Origin: a virus
Length of the DNA: 49,012 nucleotides
Reading direction: 5' to 3' (one strand)
Virus record (IMG/VR): IMGVR_UViG_3300023313_000010
Span: 1 to 49,012 of that record
Shown: positions 7,689 through 15,833 of the stretch, piece after piece
Layout: every line of letters begins with the position of its first letter
How positions within the stretch are numbered: position 1 is the stretch's first letter
The notes under the pieces: generated by a model
What the model was told of the DNA's origin: nothing
The model's input: only the letters and a program-made list of their open reading frames with translations
Databases searched by the model: none
Program-made: the position numbers and the translations under genes

Positions 7689-9226
7689 TGGCCACAATAA
7701 CTAGAGATAATTTTAATAACGCAGGTTCTAAATTGGTTCGATCTAGCCAAAGTAGAAATGGTGGGATACCTGACGGTAATGTGTTTATTGACACACCGAA
7801 CGATGTTGTTGAGTTGATGGATGTTTCAGAAGTGCCTACACTTTCGGCTGATGCAGGTTCAGCAAATGCCTTGACCACCGTAGACAAGGTTGACTCTCTG
7901 GCTTTGTATTTCTTTTTATTGAAAGAAGTTGAATTAGACCCTTCATTGCAGAAGTATCGATTTATGATGGATGCCGTACCTAACAGAATGGGCAAGTTAG
8001 TAGGAGCAACCGCATTTTTAAACGGTGTTACACTAGCCGCAGGTGATGAAGCTAAAATATCGAACTCTGGTTTTACAGAATTTGCTTTAGACGGTAGTAT
8101 TTCGTCCGTGTTTCATGGGGTAAAAGCTTTAAACCTTATAAGCCCTACTGGACAACCATTTTATCAATTAGTGGCAACACCTGTTACAGAGGCCACTCGA
8201 CAAGCCGCAACACCTGTTAATTTTTCTAATGTAGGTAAAATTAATGATGTTATTAAAACTTACACTAATGGTGGTGCTGATTTAAGGAGTTACGCATTAA
8301 TATTAGGCGTAAGAGATTTTGGTTACACCATTGGTGAGACAGACAGTGTAAAGACGGGTATCACAGAATTGGGTGCGTATTCTCAAGGCTATGGTATAGG
8401 TAACACGTTAGTTCCTGAAATAAGTGTATTAACAGAGGCCGATGTGTATGGTGCAGGTATTGTAGCACCATACACAGGTCTTGCTTTTAATAGAGACAAC
8501 CCTGTAAATAGTGTATCTGTCGGGGTGTTTAATGAGGGTGTGGCTACGTTTACTGATAGAATAACCAATACTGGTGGTGCGACATTACTGCAAGTGAGAG
8601 CTTGGTTAGATAAGTTGATGCAACAGGATGTTGATGTAAATAGTGGCACGGATGTTGTTACTTTTTTGCCAAAAAGAGCAGAACCTTTATATAATATAGA
8701 TTCACAAGGACGATTGGTCACTCGAAAAGGTTTGATGATTGAAGGATTATCTGCGTCAGACCAACAAGGGGTTGTTTTTACAGACGACACAGGGTCAACT
8801 TTTACCTACCCGTTTGCTGTAGGTATCGAGATAACCTTGTCGGGTGCTTGGTATTCTGATACTAACCAATTTTACAGAATAATGTACGCTAATGGTGGTG
8901 GGGCAGGTGATGATTTCGATACTTCGGGGGCTATCACCGCTACAGCAACTAATGCAGATGCTAACAATGCTAACTCATTGTTGATGAGTGGGGATAAAAC
9001 AGACAGCAGGATTACTTCGACTCCCGATGTTGACGGAAATCACAAACTCACGTTGACTTATGATTATGACGGCAATAGCGAGGCATCTTTGTCATCAAGC
9101 ATTGATAAATCTTTGATTTTAAGAATAGGTGGAGGAACTACTTCTAAATCCAAAGTAGTTCCTATAACTGTCAAGCGTGTAGCCACAATTCCTGTAGATG
9201 CAACAACCGATTCCGAGACTAACTAA
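7688..9226 (+). CDS. Structural protein of the portal-capsid cassette
   Basis: A 512-residue protein, TAATG-coupled on both sides. The N-terminus (NNAGSKLVRSSQSRNGGIPDGNV) is followed by a mixed region with YRFMMDAVPN and RSYALILGVRDFGYT, a central stretch (about 280-400) of beta-type sequence, and a C-terminal low-complexity segment rich in Asp, Ala and Thr (ATATNADANNANS). No enzyme motif is visible. Co-transcription with the 728-residue protein and the four small genes after it suggests they build one appendage or capsid decoration. I do not recognise a named family. Confidence 0.7.
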   Translation: MATITRDNFNNAGSKLVRSSQSRNGGIPDGNVFIDTPNDVVELMDVSEVPTLSADAGSANALTTVDKVDSLALYFFLLKEVELDPSLQKYRFMMDAVPNRMGKLVGATAFLNGVTLAAGDEAKISNSGFTEFALDGSISSVFHGVKALNLISPTGQPFYQLVATPVTEATRQAATPVNFSNVGKINDVIKTYTNGGADLRSYALILGVRDFGYTIGETDSVKTGITELGAYSQGYGIGNTLVPEISVLTEADVYGAGIVAPYTGLAFNRDNPVNSVSVGVFNEGVATFTDRITNTGGATLLQVRAWLDKLMQQDVDVNSGTDVVTFLPKRAEPLYNIDSQGRLVTRKGLMIEGLSASDQQGVVFTDDTGSTFTYPFAVGIEITLSGAWYSDTNQFYRIMYANGGGAGDDFDTSGAITATATNADANNANSLLMSGDKTDSRITSTPDVDGNHKLTLTYDYDGNSEASLSSSIDKSLILRIGGGTTSKSKVVPITVKRVATIPVDATTDSETN

Positions 9227-9552
9227 TGTTGGAAGCTTTACGGACAGGTGTCATTGAAATTGACACTGCAAAAATCAATGACGCTCAGTGGATAGTTGCG
9301 ACCATACAGAAATTGAACATCGACTCAAGCGGAACTATTGTATCTGAGAAAATTCGGGATGGTAAAGTATTCCGTAAAGCTTCTGATGTTGCATTGGAGG
9401 TGATTACATTCACCGACCCTGTAACTAAGCAAGAAATCACTATGTCAGTAGCAGGAATGGCAACAGGCATAAAAGCATTAATGGTTAAATGGATATTGGA
9501 AGATAACCCCACAGCCACTTATGATAAAAATCTTGGGATGGTTATTTTATAA
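9226..9552 (+). CDS. Small protein of the structural cassette
   Basis: A 108-residue protein between two structural genes, joined to both by TAATG overlaps. The sequence (AQWIVATIQKLNIDSSGTI, FTDPVTKQEITMSV) predicts a mixed alpha/beta fold without membrane segments or metal-binding motifs. It is presumably a structural partner or assembly factor of the cassette. No family recognised. Confidence 0.65.
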   Translation: MLEALRTGVIEIDTAKINDAQWIVATIQKLNIDSSGTIVSEKIRDGKVFRKASDVALEVITFTDPVTKQEITMSVAGMATGIKALMVKWILEDNPTATYDKNLGMVIL

Positions 9553-10025
9553 TGACTCAGGTTGCCAGTATTAATTTTGCAACGAAACGCATTAATCTGC
9601 ATAGTGACACCGTTATCAATGGGTTTGACTGTATCGCCGCGTATTTTGAAATTAATACTATTATAAATAACACCCCTGCATATCAACGTTATTCCCACAT
9701 GCTTAGTGCCGAGGGGAATATCAACAAAGGTGGGGGCGTATTTACACCTAAGTATGCATTAAGTGAGTCAGGATGGCTTTATCGCCCCTATGATTTGGTT
9801 TCGCACACTCTGAAACTTCTTGTTGAACCCGTGTCTAAAGACGGGTTAAGTGGTCGTGATGTGTTCGACAGATTTGGCCTAACTGTAGTGGTGAACATTG
9901 ATGAAGTCTATGAAAAAGTTGAAATAAGGGAAGTGAACACAGGTAGTGGTGTAAATGCTCAAGACATTATTGACATAGCCAATAAAAGTCGTGACGTGTT
10001 ACTTGCTACTGAGACTTTCCCATAA
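9552..10025 (+). CDS. Conserved phage structural protein, unknown role
   Basis: A 157-residue protein. Its opening TKRINLHSDTVINGFDCIAA, then LSAEGNINKGGGVFTPKYAL and SKDGLSGRDVFDRFGLTVVV, matches a pattern I associate with a conserved protein in the fibre or decoration cassettes of siphoviruses. The role is not known to me. It overlaps its neighbours by one base on each side. No catalytic motif is seen. Confidence 0.7.
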   Translation: MTQVASINFATKRINLHSDTVINGFDCIAAYFEINTIINNTPAYQRYSHMLSAEGNINKGGGVFTPKYALSESGWLYRPYDLVSHTLKLLVEPVSKDGLSGRDVFDRFGLTVVVNIDEVYEKVEIREVNTGSGVNAQDIIDIANKSRDVLLATETFP

Positions 10026-10282
10026 TGAACCTTTGGCAGATCATAACAAATAATAGCACTTTACCCATTCAGTCAGGTAACAACCTTTGGTTACATCTTA
10101 ATAACCAACAAGGTGTCAGTACAGGTGGTCTTGTTCCCATACCTTATTCTGATATAATTATAGAGGATAAAGTTGATAGTGTTACATTTATTGATTATAG
10201 TGACGTTATAACCTTGTTGGAAGAACGAATACCGTCTATAACTATGGAAGAACAACTAATCATATTGAGTTTTGAAGAATGA
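10025..10282 (+). CDS. Small protein of the structural cassette
   Basis: An 85-residue protein starting on the last base of the preceding stop and overlapping the next gene by 4 bases. It is acidic at its C-terminus (EERIPSITMEEQLIILSFEE) and has a beta-type N-terminal half (QSGNNLWLHLNNQQGVSTG). No family recognised. Context suggests a virion or assembly component. Confidence 0.6.
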   Translation: MNLWQIITNNSTLPIQSGNNLWLHLNNQQGVSTGGLVPIPYSDIIIEDKVDSVTFIDYSDVITLLEERIPSITMEEQLIILSFEE

Positions 10283-10623
10283 CAACAATAGTTAGATTCA
10301 CAGGTGATGATGACCCTCATGCGCTTTTATTGCAGATAAAAAAGATAACTGAAAGTGAGGCAACACCGCTTGACTTAGATTTAATATCGACAGTTCAATT
10401 TGCATTTAAAAAAGATGACAGCACTGTTGTTGTTTATACTTGTACGAAAGATGCTGTTGCAAAATCGGGGATTATTTATATTCCTTTTACTTCTGCTGAC
10501 ACATTGATTGCTTCATCACAAGGTTTGGATTATGACGTGCAAGTAGTGTGGGTTGCTAATGGTAAGAAAAAAACATTAGGCAAAGGTTTGTTGATATTAA
10601 ACGAAGATGTAAATAAGAGTTAA
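10279..10623 (+). CDS. Ig-fold-like small structural protein
   Basis: A 114-residue protein. The alternation of short strands (TTIVRFTGDDDPHALLLQIK, TVQFAFKKDDSTVVVYTC, LDYDVQVVWVANGKKKTL) looks like the beta-sandwich seen in N-terminal domains of baseplate upper proteins and adaptor domains. This is a fold impression, not a family match. It is the last gene before the protease-capsid fusion, with only 2 bases between stop and start, so it closes the cassette that separates portal from capsid. Confidence 0.6.
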   Translation: MTTIVRFTGDDDPHALLLQIKKITESEATPLDLDLISTVQFAFKKDDSTVVVYTCTKDAVAKSGIIYIPFTSADTLIASSQGLDYDVQVVWVANGKKKTLGKGLLILNEDVNKS

Positions 10624-10625
10624 TT

Positions 10626-12719
10626 ATGGCTACCAAAATAAAATCAGTAAAAAATCAATGCAGAGCTATTGCTTCGTTTTTACCTAAAACCGTAAACGAA
10701 AAAGACAGAACAATACAAGTTGTATTGACAACAGGGCAACAGGGTAAACGGTATGATTGGAATACCGATACTGAGTATCTTGAAGAACTCGATGTTACCC
10801 CTCAGTCAATTAACACTGAACGATTAGACCGTGGTCTTTCTGTAATTAACGACCACCAAAAATATAATGGTGTCGATGGTGTTTTCGGTATTACAGAAGA
10901 TTACGTTATTGAAAATAACCAGATTATAGCTACAGTAAGATTCGCTTCTGACGCTGATAGCGATATAAAATTTCAAAAGGTGCGTGAAGGTATATTGAAG
11001 CATGTAAGCTTAGGCTATGCTGTTACTGAATACACTCCGATACCTCAAACAAGTGGTCATTTACCTGTTGTGAGAGCAACAAACTGGACACCTACTGAGT
11101 TATCTTTTGTGATAACACCTTTTGAAACCACCAATGGTGTCAGAAATAACTCTGACACTGATTATTATGAAATTAAAATTAAAGAGGAAAATATTATGAC
11201 CCTTGCTCAACTTCGCGCCGCGTTAGCGGATGCTCAAACGAGAGGCGCACCTGCGGATGAAATCCAAGGGTTACAGCGTCAAATTGATGCGTTATCACCA
11301 CCTGCTACTCCTGCTACTCCTGCTACTCCTGCTACTCCTGCTACTCCTGCTACTCCTGCTGTAGCGGCAGAACCAGTACGTGCTATTGCTACTCCTGCTA
11401 CTCCTGCTGTTGATTTGGATAAAGTTCGTTCAGCAGAAAGAGGTAGTCTACAACCAATGATTGACGCGTGTCGTTCAGCAGGTTTGAAAGATGAGTTTGC
11501 TATTGCAAATTTCAATCAAGGTGTGACGTTAGACGCACACCGTGGGTTGGTTATTGATGAACTGGGTAAAGAAAGTTCTGAAAATATTATCCGAACTGCG
11601 GCAACATCATTAAATGGTGACGATAATAGTGACCAAAAAGAACAAACTCGAAAAGCTGTAGAAAGTGCTTTAGCATATCGCGCGGGTGATAATTCTATTG
11701 AATTGACTGACAATATTCGTCAATTCTCAGGTTTAACTATGCACGAGACCGCACGAGCATTGCTTTCTGCACAAGGCGTTAACACAAATATGATGTCTCG
11801 TATGAAAGTTGCCGAACGTGCTTTTCATTCAACTTCGGATTTTCCTTTAATCCTTGAAAATGTAATGAATAAAAATCTTCAAGCGGCATATACTGAGACA
11901 CCTCAAACTTTTGCCGACTTAGGCCGTAGAACTACGGTAAATGACTTTCGTGAAAAACACACTTATAACCTTGGTTCTGCTCCTAATTTATTACCATTGG
12001 GTCAACATGGTGAGTACAAAGCAGGTACTTTTGGTGAAGGTAAAGAAAAGTACAGTATCGCCACTTACGCACGTAAGATAGGGTTTACTCGTCAAATGCT
12101 TATCAACGATGACATGAGTGCGTTAGATCGTGTTCCTGCTATGTTTGGTGCGGCAGGTTCGCGTTTAGAATCAAACATTGTTTGGGGTCTAATCCTTGGT
12201 TATGATTTCTTTACAAACACGGCAGTTCCTACATTGATGGGTGATGGTTTAGATGTGTTCCATGCGAATCATGGAAACTTGTTGACAGCAGGTTCAGCAT
12301 TCAGTAAAGCCGCATTGTCTAATCTTCGTAAGCTTGGTCGTAAGCAGAAAACTCATGGTGGCGAATTTATGAATGTTGTTTATGACACATTGGTAATTCC
12401 TGAAGATATCGAAACCACTGTTGATGAAATCATTACACAAACCATCTTGGCTTCTGTAACTGGTGAAACTAACCCATTCCGTGGTAAGTTTATGCCTCGT
12501 GTAGAACCTCGTTTGAGTCAAGTTTCACAAACAGGTTATTATGCTTTTGCTAAAGGCATGGAAACTTTCGAGTACGCTTATCTTGCAGGTGAAGAAGGTA
12601 TGCACACAGAAGCCAGTACATCTACCGATATCGATGGTATGGAAATCAAAGTTCGTAAAGATTTTGGTGCAGGTATGATTGATTATCGTGGCATGGCTAA
12701 AGCAACAGGCGCGGCTTAA
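10626..12719 (+). CDS. Prohead protease / major capsid protein fusion
   Basis: A 697-residue fusion. Residues 1-190 are an HK97-type (peptidase S78-like) prohead protease, with a candidate catalytic His in VINDHQKY (H77) and Ser in KHVSLGYAV (S128). Residues about 191-225 are helical (TLAQLRAALADAQTRGAP) and resemble a scaffold or delta domain, followed by a PAT repeat linker. Residues about 330-697 form the capsid subunit (for example ADLGRRTTVNDFREKHTYNL, KIGFTRQMLINDD). A strong internal ribosome-binding site (GAGG, 8 bases before ATG at 11196, in frame) could give a separate 507-residue scaffold-capsid product. Such fused protease-capsid genes are known in several siphoviruses. Confidence 0.92.
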   Translation: MATKIKSVKNQCRAIASFLPKTVNEKDRTIQVVLTTGQQGKRYDWNTDTEYLEELDVTPQSINTERLDRGLSVINDHQKYNGVDGVFGITEDYVIENNQIIATVRFASDADSDIKFQKVREGILKHVSLGYAVTEYTPIPQTSGHLPVVRATNWTPTELSFVITPFETTNGVRNNSDTDYYEIKIKEENIMTLAQLRAALADAQTRGAPADEIQGLQRQIDALSPPATPATPATPATPATPATPAVAAEPVRAIATPATPAVDLDKVRSAERGSLQPMIDACRSAGLKDEFAIANFNQGVTLDAHRGLVIDELGKESSENIIRTAATSLNGDDNSDQKEQTRKAVESALAYRAGDNSIELTDNIRQFSGLTMHETARALLSAQGVNTNMMSRMKVAERAFHSTSDFPLILENVMNKNLQAAYTETPQTFADLGRRTTVNDFREKHTYNLGSAPNLLPLGQHGEYKAGTFGEGKEKYSIATYARKIGFTRQMLINDDMSALDRVPAMFGAAGSRLESNIVWGLILGYDFFTNTAVPTLMGDGLDVFHANHGNLLTAGSAFSKAALSNLRKLGRKQKTHGGEFMNVVYDTLVIPEDIETTVDEIITQTILASVTGETNPFRGKFMPRVEPRLSQVSQTGYYAFAKGMETFEYAYLAGEEGMHTEASTSTDIDGMEIKVRKDFGAGMIDYRGMAKATGAA
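11196..11198 (+). promoter_or_regulatory. Internal in-frame start with strong Shine-Dalgarno
   Basis: The sequence GAGGAAAATATTATG places a good ribosome-binding site before codon 191 of the fusion. The stretch AGGAAAATATTATG is identical to the initiation region of the capsid cement gene at 12778. Internal initiation would yield the capsid part without the protease. Use in vivo is inferred. Confidence 0.6.
11301..11409. repeat. PAT tandem repeat encoding a linker
   Basis: The 9-base unit CCTGCTACT repeats six times in a row from 11301 (PATPATPAT in protein) and reappears at 11392-11409. It encodes a flexible proline/alanine/threonine linker between the scaffold-like helix and the capsid domain. 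Confidence 0.85.
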
Positions 12720-12727
12720 TTAAGTTT

Positions 12728-12756
12728 AGGGGTGTAAAAACCCCTTCTCTTTAACT
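12728..12756 (+). terminator. Weak terminator or attenuator after capsid gene
   Basis: A 6-bp stem AGGGGT/ACCCCT (12728-12733 with 12740-12745) is followed by the pyrimidine-rich TCTCTTTAACTTT. The U tract is broken, so this is a partial terminator at best. It may lower transcription beyond the capsid gene. Confidence 0.45.
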
Positions 12757-12777
12757 TTATTTATTTAGGAAAATATT

Positions 12778-13128
12778 ATGAAAAATTATATTCAAGACGG
12801 TGATACATTAACTGTTATTGCTACCGAAACAATGGTGTCAGGTAAAGCATACAAAGTTGGTGATTTATCGGGTGTTGCGGCTATTAATGCCGCCATTGGT
12901 GAAGAATGTCAACTTGTAACCGAAGGTGTTTTTGATTTAACTAAAACTGCGGCAGACGTAATTGCACAAGGTGAAAAGTTGCATTTAAACACCACAAATG
13001 GTGAGTTGACTACTGTTGACGCGGGACATTTCTTATTCGGAATCGCTACCGAAGCTAAAGGAAATGGTGATTTAACTGTTCCTGTGCGAATCATTCAATC
13101 TGCTTCTGCGGCAGGTGCGGCATCTTAA
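12778..13128 (+). CDS. Capsid cement/decoration protein, DUF2190 family
   Basis: A 116-residue protein with the DUF2190 pattern: GKAYKVGDLSGVA near residue 23, EECQLVTEGVFDL in the middle and GHFLFGIATEAKGNGDLTV near the end. Family members decorate and stabilise capsids after expansion. It lies directly after the capsid gene behind a partial terminator and has a clear AGGA ribosome-binding site 9 bases before its ATG, consistent with high expression. It is close to the usual length. Confidence 0.85.
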   Translation: MKNYIQDGDTLTVIATETMVSGKAYKVGDLSGVAAINAAIGEECQLVTEGVFDLTKTAADVIAQGEKLHLNTTNGELTTVDAGHFLFGIATEAKGNGDLTVPVRIIQSASAAGAAS

Positions 13129-13134
13129 TACAAG

Positions 13135-13443
13135 ATGTTTAATGATGTTATCAAAAGGGCTTCTAACACTGTTCAATCGGTGTTAGGAGCTTCTTTGCTT
13201 TATCGTAAACATGGTGGTGATACTGTAAATGGAATCCGAATCATACTTGATAAAAATAAAGCTTTTAAAGACGATTATGGTGTTATTTCAGGCTATAGTG
13301 TAGAAGCTTCATTTTTGAAAAGTGAAATTGAAACTGTGAATGTTCAAGATGAGTTTGTTGAACTGAACGGTGACACATGGCGTATAACAGGTGTTGTCAG
13401 AGAGACAACGGCAAAGTGGTACGTGGATGTAGTCAAAATATAA
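13135..13443 (+). CDS. Head-tail joining protein, gpFII-like
   Basis: A 102-residue protein between the cement protein and the tail-completion gene, where lambda-like phages place gpFII-type adaptors. The strand pattern (YRKHGGDTVNGIRIIL, SVEASFLKSEIETVNVQDEF, DTWRITGVV ... YVDVVKI) fits a small beta-barrel connector. The match rests on size, order and this pattern. The next ATG overlaps its stop (TAATG). Confidence 0.7.
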   Translation: MFNDVIKRASNTVQSVLGASLLYRKHGGDTVNGIRIILDKNKAFKDDYGVISGYSVEASFLKSEIETVNVQDEFVELNGDTWRITGVVRETTAKWYVDVVKI

Positions 13444-14096
13444 TGGCAAAGTACACGTCAAAAGATTTTCAAACCTTGGTTAATAATATTAAAGGTAAAG
13501 ATGTTATTGTATTAAAAGCAACTAAAAATACAATAGACAGGTCTGCAACATTTTCAGTTAACACGGCTATAAAGTTGATAACTGATGAAGTTAATCTCAG
13601 TCGTCAATACCTTAAATCTGGGATTAATTATGTCAAACGCCCATCCAACAATGATTTGACCGCCGTTGTAAGGGCTAATGTAAGGGCTACATTATTGGAG
13701 AGATACCCTCATAGTGTTTATGGTGGAAAAGGATTAGGAAAAGGCAGTGTTGGTGGTGGTACAGTAAGTGTTAATAAAGGTAAATCAACCTTTATTAAAG
13801 GATTAAGATATGTGACTTTGAAAGGTTCGGGAGAACGTGTCATTGGTTTATCTAATATAGACGCACTAAAGCATTTCCGAGCGAACCTATACAAAGGTAA
13901 GGGTGCTACACCTTTGAAGGTGAAGAAATTGCAACAGATAAATTTGAGGGCAAAGAATAACCCTTATGGCAGAACACCATTGCACTCAAGAAGTATTAAC
14001 CAATTGTTTGAGAGTGCGAGAGTTGACTTACAACCCGACCTTAAACAATTCATGCAGGATAATTTTTTAAAAGAATTCAACAGGTTAAACAAATGA
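13443..14096 (+). CDS. Tail-completion protein, minor tail protein Z-like
   Basis: A 217-residue basic protein. The N-terminal part (ATKNTIDRSATFSVNTAIKLI, then RQYLKSGINYVKRPSNNDL) resembles gpZ-type tail completion proteins, which act at the head-tail interface. Its gene order, after gpFII-like and before the terminator-like protein, agrees. I chose the ATG at 13443 because it overlaps the preceding stop; an upstream ATG at 13377 lies deep inside the previous gene and is less likely. Confidence 0.7.
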   Translation: MAKYTSKDFQTLVNNIKGKDVIVLKATKNTIDRSATFSVNTAIKLITDEVNLSRQYLKSGINYVKRPSNNDLTAVVRANVRATLLERYPHSVYGGKGLGKGSVGGGTVSVNKGKSTFIKGLRYVTLKGSGERVIGLSNIDALKHFRANLYKGKGATPLKVKKLQQINLRAKNNPYGRTPLHSRSINQLFESARVDLQPDLKQFMQDNFLKEFNRLNK

Positions 14097-14560
14097 GTGA
14101 CATAGATGACATTATAGCTAATGACGTTATAGCTAAAATCACGGCTATAACGACAGCTAATGGTTATGCCAATGACGTGAGTTCATTAGATGGTTGGATG
14201 GTTCACTACGCCAGTGATTTACTGTCTGGTGCTAATGGGCTTTCATTCCCCGCAGTAGCGGTGCAACCGTTGTCCGACACACCTACACCTAACAGTTCTA
14301 ACAAACGATCAAATAATTCACGGGTCATGCGATTAATCGGTGCGGTGTCCACCTCGAATTTCGGGATGGTGAACAAGAACATTAATAGCCTATTGCTTGA
14401 CGTTAGAAAATCTTTGGCGTTTGACCCTTACAATTCCGACAAAAGTAAAGCGTTTGAGTTGACTATGGGGAATGCCACTTTTAACCTTCCTGACTCAAAA
14501 GACCAATATGCGTTTTTTGAAATGGATATAACTATAAAATATATTGAAAATTGGATGTAA
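14093..14560 (+). CDS. Tail terminator protein
   Basis: A 155-residue protein overlapping the preceding gene by 4 bases. The N-terminal helix (IDDIIANDVIAKITAITT) followed by beta segments (LSFPAVAVQPLSD, RVMRLIGAVSTSN, QYAFFEMDITIKYIE) is the usual layout of tail terminator (lambda gpU-like) proteins, which stop tail-tube polymerisation and join tail to head. Assignment is from size, pattern and gene order. Confidence 0.65.
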   Translation: MSDIDDIIANDVIAKITAITTANGYANDVSSLDGWMVHYASDLLSGANGLSFPAVAVQPLSDTPTPNSSNKRSNNSRVMRLIGAVSTSNFGMVNKNINSLLLDVRKSLAFDPYNSDKSKAFELTMGNATFNLPDSKDQYAFFEMDITIKYIENWM

Positions 14561-14565
14561 AAATT

Positions 14566-14865
14566 ATGAGTAAGATAATACCTATGGATGACAATGTGAT
14601 TGTTGAAATAATCCCACAAACTGCAAAAATTGGTTCGATTATAATCCCCGATGTTGCTTTAGACAAAAGCAGTTTGGCGCAGGTTGTAATACCGAATGTA
14701 AGAAGTTATCATCGTAATGGTGAATTGCGGGATGTAACTTTGGTTAAAGGTATGAAAGTAAGAATACCTAAAGGCAAAGTGGGAACAACTGTGCCCGAAT
14801 CGCCAGAAGGTAAAGAATGGTTAGCCATTCCAGAAGATTGTATTTATTATATTGTTGAGGATTAG
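14566..14865 (+). CDS. GroES-like co-chaperonin
   Basis: A 99-residue protein matching the whole GroES chain (bacterial forms are about 95-97). PMDDNVIVEIIPQTAKIG corresponds to the first strand (PLHDRVIVKR in GroES). GSIIIPDVALDKSSLAQVV matches the end of the mobile loop and the following strand (GGIIIP...KP..GEVV), and WLAIPEDCIYYIVED matches the C-terminus. The central roof region is present but diverged. It would cap host GroEL during folding of phage virion proteins. The ATG at 14566 is chosen because the upstream ATG at 14551 is inside the tail terminator gene and GroES begins at this point. Confidence 0.85.
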   Translation: MSKIIPMDDNVIVEIIPQTAKIGSIIIPDVALDKSSLAQVVIPNVRSYHRNGELRDVTLVKGMKVRIPKGKVGTTVPESPEGKEWLAIPEDCIYYIVED

Positions 14866-14867
14866 TA

Positions 14868-15014
14868 ATGAAAAGTACACATAAAGAATCTGTGAAAGTT
14901 GTTTTTGTAAAAAAATGCGACTTTCTAGGTAAACCTAGAATGCCTAAAGACAAAGAAACTGTTACCATAGGCCAATCTAAAATTTTGAAAGAACATAAAC
15001 TTATTGAGGAATAA
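14868..15014 (+). CDS. Small protein between co-chaperonin and tail tube
   Basis: A 48-residue basic protein starting two bases after the previous stop (TAGTAATG). It reads MKSTHKESVKVVFVKKCDFL and continues with KPRMPKDKETV, ending KEHKLIEE. The pattern of an initial strand, a charged turn and a final helix resembles tiny proteins often found among head-tail genes, but I cannot name a family. Confidence 0.7.
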   Translation: MKSTHKESVKVVFVKKCDFLGKPRMPKDKETVTIGQSKILKEHKLIEE

Positions 15015-15019
15015 TCGAC

Positions 15020-15760
15020 ATGGGTAATAAATCGTTTTTGGGCAAAGGCTCAATTTATTTAGAAGAAATTGGCGGCGCAACGGGTTTGTTGCCAGTAGGT
15101 AACGCAAAAGATTTATCTCTTGCGTTTAATGAAGATAAGAAAGAGCAACAAGATTATCAAGATGCAGGTGGCGCAGTAGTAAACACTGTTTCGCGAGTAA
15201 GTTCAGTTGTTGGTTCAGTCACTTTATTAGAACTGACCGCCGAAAACTTACAGAAGGCGTTGCGGGGACTTGTTAACACTGTCGCGGCAGGCACAGTTGT
15301 AAGTGAAGCACACACTGCTTATTCAGGTGCTTTTGTACCTTTTGATAAAATTGCTGATAAATCAGCGAGTATCACAGTAACCAATGTTGGGGCGACCGTT
15401 ACTTACGTGGAAGGTACGGATTACAGTGTTAAGAAGAATGGTGTTGAAGTAATTGTCGGCGGCTCTATTGTTGATGCCGCAGGTATTGAAATCAGTTACA
15501 CTAATTTGAAATCTTTCAATGTTGAAGGTTTAAAAGACAGTGGTCGTGAATATCGGATGCAGTTTGACGGTTTAAATGAAGCAGATAGTTCAAGCCCTGT
15601 TCCAGTTACATTATTCCGTGTTAAGATTAACCCCGCACAAGCTTTAAGTTTAATCACGGCAGATTTTGGTGAATTGGCAATTACTTTTGATGTATTGAAA
15701 GACACATCAATTGTTGGGGCAGGTTTATCTCAATTTATTAAGATTGGTATGACTGCTTAA
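15020..15760 (+). CDS. Major tail tube protein
   Basis: A 246-residue protein. The start SFLGKGSIYLEEIGGATGLLPVGN followed by KDLSLAFNEDKKEQQDYQ is typical of tail tube subunits, in which an early beta-hairpin is followed by a statement of measured insertions. The C-terminal half contains the beta-sandwich strands (YRMQFDGLNEAD, VPVTLFRVKIN, ELAITFDVLKD). It lies before the tape-measure gene and is followed by a strong terminator, as expected for a highly expressed protein. The middle segment (about 95-165) may be an added Ig-like insertion. Confidence 0.8.
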   Translation: MGNKSFLGKGSIYLEEIGGATGLLPVGNAKDLSLAFNEDKKEQQDYQDAGGAVVNTVSRVSSVVGSVTLLELTAENLQKALRGLVNTVAAGTVVSEAHTAYSGAFVPFDKIADKSASITVTNVGATVTYVEGTDYSVKKNGVEVIVGGSIVDAAGIEISYTNLKSFNVEGLKDSGREYRMQFDGLNEADSSSPVPVTLFRVKINPAQALSLITADFGELAITFDVLKDTSIVGAGLSQFIKIGMTA

Positions 15761-15788
15761 ACTTTAACACACATTAAAGTTGTAACTA

Positions 15789-15816
15789 AAAGGACTGCTT
15801 AATGTAGTCCTTTTTT
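15789..15816 (+). terminator. Rho-independent terminator after tail tube gene
   Basis: An 8-bp perfect stem AAAGGACT/AGTCCTTT (15789-15796 with 15806-15813), a 9-base loop and a T run (15811-15816). It separates the tail tube from the tape-measure gene and probably reduces downstream transcription. Confidence 0.88.
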
Positions 15817-15833
15817 ATTTGGGGTATATAAAT

